Shown: in pieces, positions 44,231 through 55,299 of the stretch
How the letters are laid out: the number at the start of each line of letters is the position of its first letter
Numbering within the stretch: position 1 is the first letter of the stretch
Origin: Isoetes taiwanensis
Taxonomy: Eukaryota > Streptophyta > Lycopodiopsida > Isoetales > Isoetaceae
Assembly (NCBI GenBank): GCA_021234155.1
Contig: JAJEKV010000010.1
Coordinates: 11,800,359-11,864,358, forward strand
Reading direction: 5' to 3'
DNA: 64,000 nucleotides
The notes under the pieces: model-generated
What the model was told of the DNA's origin: nothing
Database searches by the model: none
Seen by the model: the letters and a program-made list of their open reading frames with translations, nothing else
Made by a program: the position numbers and the translations under genes

Positions 44231-44805
44231 CTACCTTTGATGCTCATGAAAATCCCTGTGAAAATCACTGGCCTGCTGACACTCTTGTATTGAATGACCT
44301 TGCATCTTGCAGTAGGTGCATAGATTATGCAATTTACAGTATTCTGATACTTGGTACTCACCAACTTTGTGCCCTTTTAAATTGCAATAGCTGCAAGGTT
44401 CAATCTCAGCTGCTTTCAAATTACTAATACTTGGCATTCATTAACAATGTGGCCTAACAAATCACAATAAGCACATATCTCAGATTCTTCGCTTGCCATA
44501 GATTGCAAATCAGGCATAACATCATCATCGTGTTCATCACATGCACAAGCTCCAACAAGTTCAAGAAGTTGGGATGTGAATGGTTTATCTTGCCTGCAAT
44601 ATCCTTTGACCATATGAAAGACCTGCATCCAATTGTCGAAGGCTCCTTGTTCGAAATATGAATCCATCTGCAAGTAAACTTCAGGCCAGTATTGCAAGCC
44701 ACGTATAAAGCATCCAAGCAAATGATGAAATGGAATGTCATCATGAATTTGCATCAAGATTTCTCGAAACTGGCAACAATAGCAATGCGAATCTTCATCT
44801 CCCAT
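44231..44805 (-). pseudogene. Gag-like protein with CCHC zinc knuckles, frameshifted
   Basis: The frame 44805-44416 begins MGDEDSHCYCCQFREIL, continues through a helical gag-like region (FHHLLGCFIRGLQYWPEVYL, FDNWMQVFHMVKGY) and reaches a knuckle, CAYCDLLGHIVNEC. A second frame, 44437-44231, carries a damaged knuckle, CSYCNLKGHKVGEY, and a good one, CTYCKMQGHSIQEC. The CX2CX4HX4C pattern is the nucleic-acid-binding knuckle of retroviral-type Gag. One frameshift near 44430 separates the frames, and the final Cys of the middle knuckle is Tyr. Confidence 0.75.
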
Positions 44806-44965
44806 GATTGCTCAATGTACATCTCAAAAATGAGCCCAAATTTTAGATCCAGGTAAGAATCTCGGTAGGACCTCCAAATATGATTGGCCCTTAGCCTGGT
44901 TCTGGACCAACACACGATTTGGGGTCCTAAACATTAATGGTCAGGACCTCCAGAATTGTTTAAGG

Positions 44966-47900
44966 AAGGAAGGAAGGAAGGTACTTTTATCGTCCACGGA
45001 GACCAATCGGTCTATGGGACCCAATACAAAAACGCAGCAAGCGGATTACTGCCCGGATTAAAAAACCCAAATCAAGGGTTTTCGAGGAAAAACCGTGGCA
45101 AGCAATCAGCCAACCGACAAACCGGTGGGCTAATCATATAAAATGCGAAACATCCCAATATATTTGATCATGCACCACCCCGTGAGTGCCTAGTCGGTGA
45201 ACGGACCCAGCGGGGCAAAGGTGACCTCTCCGAACGTACCTCCGGATGTATGACCAATCAATGGATCACACGGTGTGTTCATCGGCAAATGCAAGGGAAT
45301 ATAACAAGACTAAAGGGAAAATCGCCCGGATCAACTCAAGCCGGGCAATTCTGGAAAGTGTGAGACTCATCCTCAATGGCACCCAAATAAATTATCGATG
45401 ACAGTCTGGCGGGGGGCTCCCAATCCCACCGCCCGCCTCGAGTGCGAAGATGGTGGGCACCCGCGGCGAATGGAGGCAATGAGTCTCGCAGCTTTTTCGA
45501 GGGGGTACGGGAACTTTAGTAGATTTTGGGCCCGGGCTAACAGGGGGTTGATGTATTTGTAATGGGCCATTTTGACCTGCTCTAGAGCAATGGGGTCCCG
45601 AGCTTGCCAAGGAAACAAGCATCTAGGTACTCCCAATGACATCCAACCATCGACTAGTCACCTTCTTCTGGGGTATCTAGATATGGTTCTCGCAGCGTTC
45701 CATCATTGGCGAACCATCGATCTCTCTTAGTTCCTCCAACGGGCCCTAATTCCAAGGGACTCATGGAATAAAGTAAGAACACTAGCCGAAAGCATCACCC
45801 ATAGTAACCACTTTCTATTAAAAAATAGGCGATGTGTCTATCAAGGGCTTTCACGGGCGGCAAGAATCCATTTTTCATTAAAGAGAATCCGATAGGGGAT
45901 GAAGGTTTCACCCCAAATGCCCGTGCCAAAAATGCCTTACGCACCTGCTCCAAGTCATTCCAGGTCGCCAAAGATTAATTAGGCGCCCCAAACCATTGCA
46001 TTCCACATGGAAAATTTCGACCCCTTAAACCCCCTGGTTTGGATGTGATTGATGGCCCCAATCATATAGCAACGCACGGTAGGATTGTTGTTTCGCTATG
46101 GCATAAAGCTTTCTTATTCCTTCACCCGCGGATAAAAATCCCCAGAGGGGGGAGGGGAACAAAATAGGTACTTGTAGGTGGGCGTGGACGTCTATAAGAT
46201 TTCCCGATATGTGATACTGCAGGAGGCATGGGGTGACGTGAAGAGGATATGAGAACCACCCCGGTCTTGGCCAGATTGACGCCGCATGTCGTGAGCGACA
46301 AAATGTGTCTAGGGCATCCGTGTGAGAATTTTATTTTTAAAGGGTGTGGGAATGCCAACATCGTCGCGATAGATGAGCCGGGCGGATGGTACGGGTGCAA
46401 AAGCCGTATGCCATCCCCAGAAACCGCGAAGCCTGGCTCTAACCGATCAATGTAGAGGCAAAAAAAACCAGAGGGGCAAACAAACAAGACCAATATAATA
46501 CCGGTGAATGCTTCCCTTGGTGAATATCCACATCACGCCAAAACAACTCTCATACAATCTAAAAATATGGCATTCTTAAAACATGCATGTTGGGCTTGAC
46601 GTTAGTCTAGCCTACACTTTTTAGTGGGACCGTATCAAAAGCCTTTGCGAAGTCCACAAGCAAACAATACAAGTCCATCCGATGATTCCTATTGTCTTCA
46701 ATCGCCCGCACAGCGAAAAGATATGGTCAATCGTTGAGTGGCGGGGTCGAAAGCCTCCATTCCGTGTGAGGGCTTCGCACATCCATATTCTTCGCCGCCC
46801 GGGTCAAGCGCCGCCGAGAATGCCCAATAGCAGTTTGGCAAATCCGAAGCCCGACCATGATCGTCCGAATTGGGCGGACAAAGGTGGGTCGCCCCGCCTT
46901 TGTGAATGGGAACAACCCGCTTGAAAGAATTGGTCCATTGTCTGGGAAACCCCCCGCAATGCTCAACACTGAAGGGGTAGTGAGGACCGCAACAAGCGGC
47001 CGCCCACGCCCACTTGAGTAACTCGCACAAGATACCATCGAGGTCACCGCCTTCCCATTAGCTAGCCGTTGCGAGGCCCTCCTCAACATCCTCGCCCACG
47101 AGAACCAATGGGGCCATTCCCGGGGGTATATCACAACGTAAACTGGCCCCGGGGCGGTCATAGAGCTGCCGCAAAGCATTCCCCATCCAGAGGTGTGATG
47201 TCCCCATAGGTTGGCTGGCGCACACCACAATGCGCCAAATGTTGAGGATGATAGTCTATGAATCAACATCTCCCCTCGATGCTTCAAAACCTTTATTCCA
47301 CGAATCTGCATATCGTGTGGTTGCTCAAAGCTTCCGCACTGATTTCATGTAGCCTAGAAATGCGTTCTTGTACAGTCGTCAAACCATGTCTGAGGGAATG
47401 TTTGTTTTGGAACATTGACGCTGGGCCGCCAAAGCACCGGGTCCGGTTCATGTTTAATAAGCACTTGCGGATATGACGCTCTAGTGTGGAGGTCTTGAGG
47501 AATTACCGGAGGGCGCCCATGATTGACTCGAAGTCCTGCCGCTCATAATCGAAGTCTCAACCATGAGGGGCGAGGGGCTGGCATAGTGGGGGTTCCGCTG
47601 GCTCGCCAAAACCAGTCCAAATAAAGTGGGAGGTGATCTCAAATCGACCTCCTCATCCCCGTGTCTCCACCATGGAAACGTGTCGGGATGAGATGCATAT
47701 CTTGCGCAACTTCCAAGCACATAGTCCACCACACTAGACCCTCCCCTCGATTGGAGGCATGCATGTGCAGGAAAGGTTGAATCGGGCCATGTGGAAAGGC
47801 CATTGCAAATTATCAAGTCAAAAATGCCACATAGCAGAGCAATTGTGTGCCAAAGCGAAAGTGACTGGCTGTCATCAGATTCGTGGCGGGCTGCTTCTCA

Positions 47901-48076
47901 AGGGGCGAGCTGCGGGACATCTCGGTGAGGGGTCAAGTCGCATGGGCTGCTCTACTCCTGTCCGTGCATTGAAATCTCCAAGAAGGACGACCCTACCCAA
48001 CTGCTGATGCTGCTGTATGTCATCATATAGATCGACATACGGGTCCATCCTATCCGCATCGGGGTGGCTGCGATAG
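44966..48076 (-). mobile_element. LINE with APE endonuclease and RT remnants, AAGG-repeat tail
   Basis: Inserted in the 5' LTR: LTR sequence breaks off after gtttaagg at 44965 and resumes at 48077, with aagg on both sides. In minus order the element shows VVLLGDFNART (about 48000-47960, AP endonuclease motif) and LCNGLSTWPDS with GGSSVVDYVLGS (47780-47700). Next come WTNSFKRVVPIHKGG and YRTIMVG-like blocks (46970-46840). LCLYIDRLEPG with CGVNLAKTGVVL (46450-46250) follows, as in RT proteins. All are scattered over frames. Its 3' end is (CCTT)n instead of poly-A. The 5' end is truncated inside the endonuclease. Confidence 0.8.
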
Positions 48077-48466
48077 AAGGGCCCAATTCAAGCCCTTGTG
48101 CAAAGCAATGGAAAGTGCAACATAATGAAATACACGGCAGAAATTGGTTCTGTTGAAACTAGCACAACCAAATCAAGAGTTATTTTTCTGGCAAAGCAAG
48201 TGTCTCTGAACCACAAGCCTGCTTGTTTCAATCTATTTTTGACAAAGAAGCTCACGATTTGCATTTTGGCAGTATATAATAGCGTATTTGATGTCTCTGA
48301 ACCACCAAATCCAGCTATTACAAACAATCAATGGACACAATAAAAGTTCTGGAGCAACTTCAACGGGAATATAACAAGAGCAAACAAAATCTCTCAACTC
48401 AATATTCAAAATTTATAAAAGAGTACAAATAGAATTATCATGACAAAGCTGTGCAAGCGAATCCCT

Positions 48467-48995
48467 ATACTCTGTAACACATAGTGAGTGCTTGTCTTAG
48501 AACGCCCACAACAATATCAACACTTTACTCTAATTAATCTAGAGTACAAACTTTAGTATTATTTTGTGCCAAACTTCACCGCCTATATGGCCGTGATTAT
48601 TTGTCTGTGCCACACGCCTGCCAAATTGATAGCAGCCTACCCTCTTTTGGGGTTGTTCTACCGTAACAATTCAATGACATCCAACCATTGTTGACTAGTC
48701 ACCTTCTTCTAGGGTATCTAGATATGGTTGGGGCAAAGTGTTTCCAACCATTAGTGCCTAAACGTCATTAAGTTCCACAAATGAACTTACATATTCCAAG
48801 GGATTATGTGAATATCCCAAAGGACACTATCACTCAAAGATCTCGCAAGAGAGGCTTCTTCTATTAAAAAAGGGTCCTTCATTCCTTTTCTTCCTTAATA
48901 GCTTTCTACGTTTATGGCCAATTTTCATTATCCCGGCCCTTACATGTGATGCAGTGTATATAATTCACCCTTTGGTTGTGTTCTTTGGTTGTGCT
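48467..48995 (-). mobile_element. Diverged fragment of the same LINE family
   Basis: Bases 48674-48732 match 45632-45690 of the LINE (caatgacatccaacca, gactagtcaccttcttct, gggtatctagatatggtt) in the same orientation, with weaker likeness to about 48900. No frame survives. The first 200 bases are unassigned. Confidence 0.55.
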
Positions 48996-50008
48996 GCATA
49001 TTTTAAACGAGGTGCACCTTGGACTACCACAGTCGTTGGATTCGTCGATCCTACGACCCATATCGTATGTTCGGGCCTGTGAGCACCTCTCGTTTTGCGT
49101 ATAGTCATTTATGAATATGTAGCAAAATAACAGGGGGTTCCAGGGGGATTTGATATGGATGTAAACATTACAATTCCTGAAACCATAGATCATATATTGC
49201 TAAAATAATTGAATAAGTTGTTATAAAAAAAAAGAAGGATTTAAGATAAAAAATAGTCACACTGGGTATATTGGTTAAAATAGTCTTATTAAGACATTGA
49301 ATTATTTTGGTAGAGTTCGAGCCCCGTATTTCATATTCTAAAACCTTAGACAAAGCCGTATAGAGGTTCGATTTTCCCTCAAAACCTTAGGCAAAATCGA
49401 TTTCATATTTCAAAATCATAGGCGCCTCCAATCATAAATGACTATAAGTGAAACGAGGAGAGGCTCCAACATGCGATCTGGGTCATAGGATCGACGAATC
49501 TGATGACTGTGGTCATAGGTGCCTATATATTCTACATATTCTAAACGAGGTGCACCCTCGATTACCACAGTCGTCAGATTCGTCGATCCTATGAACCAGG
49601 TCGCATGTTGGAGCCTCTAGATACCCCTCGTTTCACTTATAGTCATTTACGATTGAAGGCGCCTATGATTTTGAAATATGAAATACGATTTTGCCTAAGG
49701 TATTGAGGGAATATCGAATCTCTATATGGCTTTGGCCTAAGTATTGAGGGAATATCGAACCGCTTAAGATTGGGGGCTCGAACCTCTACCAAAATAACTC
49801 AATGTCCTAATAAAACTACTTTAACCAATATACTCAGTGAGCTAATGTGATTACTTTTTATCTTGAATCTATGTTTTTTTTTTTAACAGCCCATTCAATT
49901 GTTTTAGGGATATATGGTCGATGGTTTTAGAAATTGTTATTTTTTTACATCCATATCAAATCCCATCCCCCTGGAACCCCCTGTTATTTTGCTACATATT
50001 TCATTTAC
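48996..50008. mobile_element. Long foldback element with about 0.45-kb arms
   Basis: The left arm (about 49109-49530) and right arm (about 49540-50008) are reverse complements: aatatgtagcaaaataacagggggttccaggggga pairs with tccccctggaaccccctgttattttgctacata, and both continue through cattgaNttattttggtagag to a centre near 49533. An extra direct copy of the central block (aaacgaggtgcacc) lies at 48996-49108. There is no coding capacity. Each arm holds a tRNA B-box-like ttcgagcccc. Confidence 0.8.
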
Positions 50009-51761
50009 TTCTTTAGGTCTTCTTTAACCGTCTTGTGGCTTCGAAGCTGCTATTATATCCCATATTATATAACAGTTTATGTCTAAGGTTACTTCCTAAA
50101 CCCCCTCCCCCCCATGTTGTTAACCCATATATCATTAGGGGTTATGAGTCAACGTTGCCGTACGCCCTAGAAATGTTAGTCATTACGTTTCTCTGTCATG
50201 ACATTATCCTGCTATTGTGGTCCAAATGATTTGGCTTCCTCGTTTAAGCCATAGTTATGGCCTAAGTTAGCGGGAGAGCCTTCGCTATAGTCATCAGGGT
50301 GCCTCCCTTGCATTTTTTTTAAAACCTTCCTAAAGTACCTACCCTAGCTTGTATCGACGGCTTATATCGATGTTCGAGCCTTATATGTTATAATTCACTC
50401 TTCCATCTAACCCATGGGGGTCACCTCTGCCTGACCCGGGTATGGATATGGAAGATCTAGTCTTAGGTATTTATGCAAGACACATTCGAACTTCTAGTAG
50501 GTAACTGCTATTCGCTACTTATCTTGGAATTGTACTATTGTACTATTCAACCCCATCATCTTAAGCTTTATTCTATTCCCTGTTGATATTACAACATCCT
50601 ACCTTAGCATGCAACAGATTGACTGTTGTTTCTACATTCTAGATATATTCTCGACATACGTACATAATCTAACTTAGCTAAAGTATAATTGTAGTAGTTC
50701 TTTGAAACAAAATCTATTGCCTATGTACCTTTACGATGTGGCTGCCTTACCGACTTCCCAAATGGGGAGTAGCCAACTCTACGTTAGAATGGTATATGCC
50801 GCCTACCTTTTAATCGCATCCCTAGGTACTTCAACCATTTCCTTAGTGCCTTATAGTGCTTCAGTCCCGTACAAAAACTATGATTCCCCCACGGGATTAT
50901 GCCATAATTCTGAAGGCTACTACTCCAGTCGAAGAGCTTTTCTAAAAGCTCCTTCTCTAAAAGCTCCTTCGCCTAAATATCCTTTGTGTTCCCAATATCA
51001 ACCATGTTTTGTCACAATCAACTTAATTTCTTAAGTTGTCATGTCAACTTTGACTTTTGATTGGTTTTCAAATGTTGTCGTCTTTGGCTCCCTCATAATG
51101 AGACGGAGGCATTAAACCCTCTCACTCTCATAATAGACAACCCCTATATTTGAATCTTCGTTAGTAACCGCGATATGGTTATCCGATTCCTTACCCTCTT
51201 AAGAGTCTCAAAGTCATACTCCATAAGAGGTGCGTATCTCAAGGCAAGGGATCCTCCAGCCTCTACTTCAAGGTCTAGAAGTGCTCCCCGTGAGTAATGT
51301 AACTTTTACGATATATGGGCTGTTGCTCTATATAATCTCACCCCTTCTATTCTATACACCTCGTCTTGATTTTCATTGGGACTTCGAATTCTTATGTTTT
51401 GTCGTCTTGTCGGTCAGCCTAAGGGGATGATCAGCAAAGTCACCGAACTTCTCTTCTACCATCATACGACGGGATAGTTCATGCAACCTGTCATACCCAA
51501 AACCCAATACTCTCAGCTTATAACGCTGAATTAATTCATTGGTATCTAGAACCTTTGAATCGTTAACTTCTCATTATTAGGGATGTTTTTGAATGTAGCA
51601 TCATCGTATATGCTAGACTTCTATAGCTATTTTCCCTGATTTAAACTCTTTTCATATACCTTAGTACGATGTATCTAAGATAGTCAACTCCAATCATTGG
51701 GATAACTTGAATACTTATCTCTGGTAGATCATACCTAATCCAATATCATCATATATAAGCA
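50009..51761. other. Pyrimidine-rich stretch without a gene
   Basis: The plus strand is rich in C and T. The frame at 50702-51034 (110 codons) has no domain and a Ser/Leu/Tyr bias as expected from composition. The texture resembles 55.4-57.1 kb, perhaps related decayed repeats, but I could not align them. Confidence 0.35.
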
Positions 51762-51790
51762 CTAGAAACGTGTGCCCGGCGATGCCGGGC
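51762..51790 (-). mobile_element. Helitron-like 3' terminus
   Basis: Read on minus, a GC stem-loop (gcccggc-atc-gccgggc, 51790-51774) is followed eight bases later by CTAG and then a T. That is the 3' end of plant Helitrons: a short hairpin some 8-12 bases before CTRR, inserted between A and T. The element would extend to the right; its TC 5' end was not identified and no Rep/helicase is seen. Confidence 0.5.
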
Positions 51791-53029
51791 ATTAGTCATG
51801 GACGTGTGGAGTGGTTAATTAATATAGTTTATAGGTGGAACAAAAATGTGTAAATATAGTACTTTTTGTAGATATACTGGAGTGTCAACAATGGAGGTTT
51901 AAGGTTTAGGTATTAGCCATAACAAAAACCATAGTGTGGAACATAATGGGTGGATGTAATGGAGTGCATATAGTCTAGTTTATTGGTTTAGGGAATTGTC
52001 ATGGTTTAGGCTTTTGTGGATGTGTTTCTTGTGTGCCATGTATTGTTTGCATTAAATTTTTAGCTTTTATGCACATAAAGCCTTTTTGGGTATATGCATG
52101 TTTAGAGCTTTGGGGCTACAATGGAAGTTTTTTGGCTTATAATCTTGGGCCAATAATAACAATACATGGCTTCAAATATTATACATCAATATAATGGTAT
52201 TTAAAATACCTTTGCATGAAACATGAAATTTTTAAGGTTATAGAAACATGTGCCATTTTGAAAGAAGTATCACATTAATCTCCAATTTATCTCCAATGTT
52301 GAGAAGCACAAAGGATGTCTCTTATCTCCAATGTTGAGAAGAAATTAAGATGTCTCTAGTAAGTCACTTGGGAAAATTGCACCCTATATGAATTAAGAAT
52401 CTAAAATATAATGCTATTTACCACATTCATGTGTAATTAGTTGGTGGCAATAATGCAGAGGGTAAAAGCTCTAGCTAAAAGTTGAATCAAATATGAAGAC
52501 CCTAAGAACAAACCATTCTATTTTGATACAATATACATGCATCATACATAACAAAGAGAAAGGAATAGATAGCATACATTACCGGCATCTTCATATTCTT
52601 TAGTCTTTCAAGATTCTAGTTGCAAATATACTATTATCAAGCAATATATTTGCAGTAACCTACCTGCAATTTTTGAAGATGCAGCTATCTTTAATGTCAG
52701 AAGCAAGTATTAGGCACCTATTGTTTGGAGCCAAAATACATCTTTGTTGGCTATGCAATATTTCAATGCTACACATGCACGTGATGAGAGATGGGAATGC
52801 CAAGAACATACAAATTTATGATAAAACCGTTTCTTTAGCATGATTTTCCATATACATTTCCAAATCAGGACCCCAAAGCTATTGACAGGTGACCTTGTCA
52901 AACACCTCCGTATAATAATCTGAGCTACAGATTCAATCAAAGCTGAGCAATCCTGGCACGTAATTTAGTTGCATTCAGGAAATGAGCTTATACTTTATAA
53001 GATGGCCTGCAAATAAAGTTCCTCGATGC
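51791..53029. other. Possible Helitron body, no gene
   Basis: AT-rich, with a local repeat (atctccaatgttgagaag, twice near 52296-52341). The frame 52710-52940 (-) is not recognised. Confidence 0.35.
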
Positions 53030-54004
53030 GTGTGCACACCAGGAGGATTCGCCATAGGCAGAATAAAATAGTGCAAAACATAATGGCCACCATGGGCAAG
53101 TCTGCAGACCATAACAGATTAGGGATGCTCAAAGTGGCATTTAAAAGATCACTAAACACTTTACAGATGATACTTAAAAAACAAAGCCTAGAAGTTTTCA
53201 CATGAACATGTTACCCCTGTTTTGAACATTGTAATGCCTTGTGAAGAAGATGGAAAGTGTACCTAGATAGTACCTCTTGGAAAGTGCGCACTAACTTCAC
53301 CATAGGCCATCCATTGGAGAGAAAATCCACAAAGCCCAATTTATGACTCGTCATTACAACCTAGGCAGGCCTGACGTAGCAAAAAATGTGCCCCAGTTTC
53401 TCATTCAAGGGCAAGGAAAAAAAATATATATGCTGCCTTCATTATCATGCTTGGGACACATGAAAGAGACTGTGATCTTTGACACCATATTGCCGATCAC
53501 ATTTAATTCTAAGAACTTAAGCCCTATACTTCAGCTCTTCAAACTGGAGGAATACCACAATGGATCATATTAAGACTCAAAGACCATCCTAATCTGCCAC
53601 TATGAGTTCTCATTTTTCAAAACCCCACATCTTTAAAATCACAATTGTACATACCAGGGGGTTTAACCATAGGCAGAATAGAACAATGCAAGAAAAATGA
53701 TGATATCCATGAGGATGATCATGATCAGTAGACTTATCTTTTAGTAAAATAAGAGAAAGTGGAAAATCGAGGGTTTACAATCTAAATGAGCCAACACATG
53801 TAACCATTCCAGTGACGCTTACTTAGAAGGAAACCATATGAGAAAAAAGACGTTATGAAAGATCAAATGAGAAAAAGAAAAGTGGGAAATTGAGGGTTTA
53901 AAATCTAAATGAGTCAACACATGTAACCATTCCAGCGAGGTTTACTCAGAAGGAAACCATGTGAGAAAAAAGACTTTATGAAAGATCAAAGGAGAAAAAG
54001 AAAA
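53030..54004. repeat. Repeat cluster: 123-bp tandem pair and a 60-bp dispersed pair
   Basis: A 123-bp unit is doubled at 53759 and 53882 (gtggNaaatNgagggttta, acacatgtaaccattccag, aggaaaccat). Separately, ccataggcagaata with its flanks occurs at 53035-53095 and 53650-53711 in the same orientation, suggesting an older 0.6-kb duplication. Confidence 0.7.
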
Positions 54005-55262
54005 TGCCAATGTTCACCGTGGATAGAGATGTACTTGTTTTTGCAAACTGTTGTTTCTCGCCGTAGTTTGACATCCAATTGGAGAGTGGATTCAATGTTC
54101 ACATGCATGCTTCTATTTGTTCCTGTGCAGGATAGAAGATGAAGGAGAAAGAGGAATACAAAGGAAGTTGACAGCAAAAAGATCCATTGAAAAAAAAAAT
54201 ATTGTTGTGGACAAATAGACCTGGATTTGGTGCGAAGTTGTTGCCTATGCACCTGGAAACAATAACTTGACTAAACCCAAAATATCTGCAATAAACGGAA
54301 TATTGGCGGCAACAAAGATTCAGTAAAATCCATGGCTGCATGCAGAAATTTCTTAGCATTAAACATGTCCGAAAATGAAGAAGTTACCTTATGAAAAATG
54401 GTGAAGACATTGGATGTTTGTTTTGCTTGTAACAACCTCTGTAACCCCATTGATAAATACGATCAAGTTTAGATATACCAGCTGGGCAATGTCATTGCAA
54501 TGGAGGCTCTAGCAGAATATAAATGCCATAACCAGACACTTAAGTCAAATCATGTTGAATGCCGCAATGACTTTTATCAAAACAGAGCTGAATGCCTACA
54601 AATGACATATTGACGCTTTGATTATGCAAGATCTAGCTGCAAATGTGTGACATGTAAAAACATAGTTGCAAATTGATCTTTTTTCCCTAAATAGATATCA
54701 GATTTGATTGAGCTTTTACTGTGCAAAGTATGAACAAACAGTCAATCTGTAAAGGAATGGTACAAAAAATACGTTACTGCAAAAACGCCCTGAAAAACGA
54801 CTCCAGAAACTTATGGAACATTTTGAACTTTGCATGAATTCAGTTTTAGTTCAAATATCAATAAGCACTTCTGTAAATCTTCGAATAAAAACCCCAGCTG
54901 GGAAGTAACCGGAGACTTGCTCTTACCATTGCTCGCCTTAGTTTGCCAGTAGCCGGAATAGTCCTATGTGCCATCACTAAGCTTTAATCGGAACTGCCAT
55001 TGCCAGTATAACGCCATAGCTGGAACTTGAAAATCATGGAAGCTCAATCCATAGCGGAATGGTTAAGCCATGTAAAACCTTACCTGTGATGAACGCCAGC
55101 TTCTGCCATATCCAGAAGCGCCAGCATAGAAGGGCTTCTGCCATAGCCGGGAGTGCCAAAATAGAAGACAGAGAGGAGCAGCATGCAAATTCGTAGAGGT
55201 GGGAGCATTGAAAGACCTCGTCCATTTCAAAAACTCCCGCAAGAGCAGCCGCAAGCGGGAAG
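54005..55262. other. No gene seen
   Basis: Minus frames at 53986-54359 and 55034-55314 lack any domain. Between 54950 and 55160 the phrases gccatagcNgg and gccagNat recur loosely, an indistinct short repeat. Confidence 0.35.
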
Positions 55263-55296
55263 GGAACGCCGCATGCGGCGTGACATGCGGCGTTCC
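55263..55296. repeat. GC-rich inverted repeat, 13-bp arms
   Basis: Arms ggaacgccgcatg (55263-55275) and catgcggcgttcc (55284-55296) are exact reverse complements with an eight-base spacer. The left arm also forms an internal cgccgcatgcggcg palindrome with the spacer, so two alternative hairpins are possible. Confidence 0.8.
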
Positions 55297-55299
55297 TGG

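Larger units (their letters stand above)
42321..48466 (-). mobile_element. LTR element with gag only, carrying a gene fragment (TR-GAG-like)
   Basis: Direct repeats of about 460 bases, 42321-42784 and 44885-44965 plus 48077-48466, flank 2.1 kb. In minus orientation the right copy is the 5' LTR. Eight bases inside it (44857-44876) lies TGGAGGTCCTACCGAGATTC, complementary to a tRNA 3' end, probably tRNA-Gln, as a primer site. A gag with zinc knuckles follows, then an antisense copy of another gene's promoter, then the 3' LTR. A TTTTATAAAT box lies in each LTR. No protease, integrase or RT is present, so it is non-autonomous. The outer limits are uncertain by about 10 bases, and I found no clean target duplication. 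Confidence 0.7.

Noticed and set aside
42316-48471. Five-base target duplication for the gag-only LTR element
   Set aside because: Left flank gtatt and right flank atact or tatac do not match, so no duplication is claimed.
49255-49325. Possible tRNA gene (B-box-like ttcgagcccc)
   Set aside because: The cloverleaf cannot be closed: no acceptor stem and a poor anticodon stem. It is at most a tRNA-derived remnant in the foldback.
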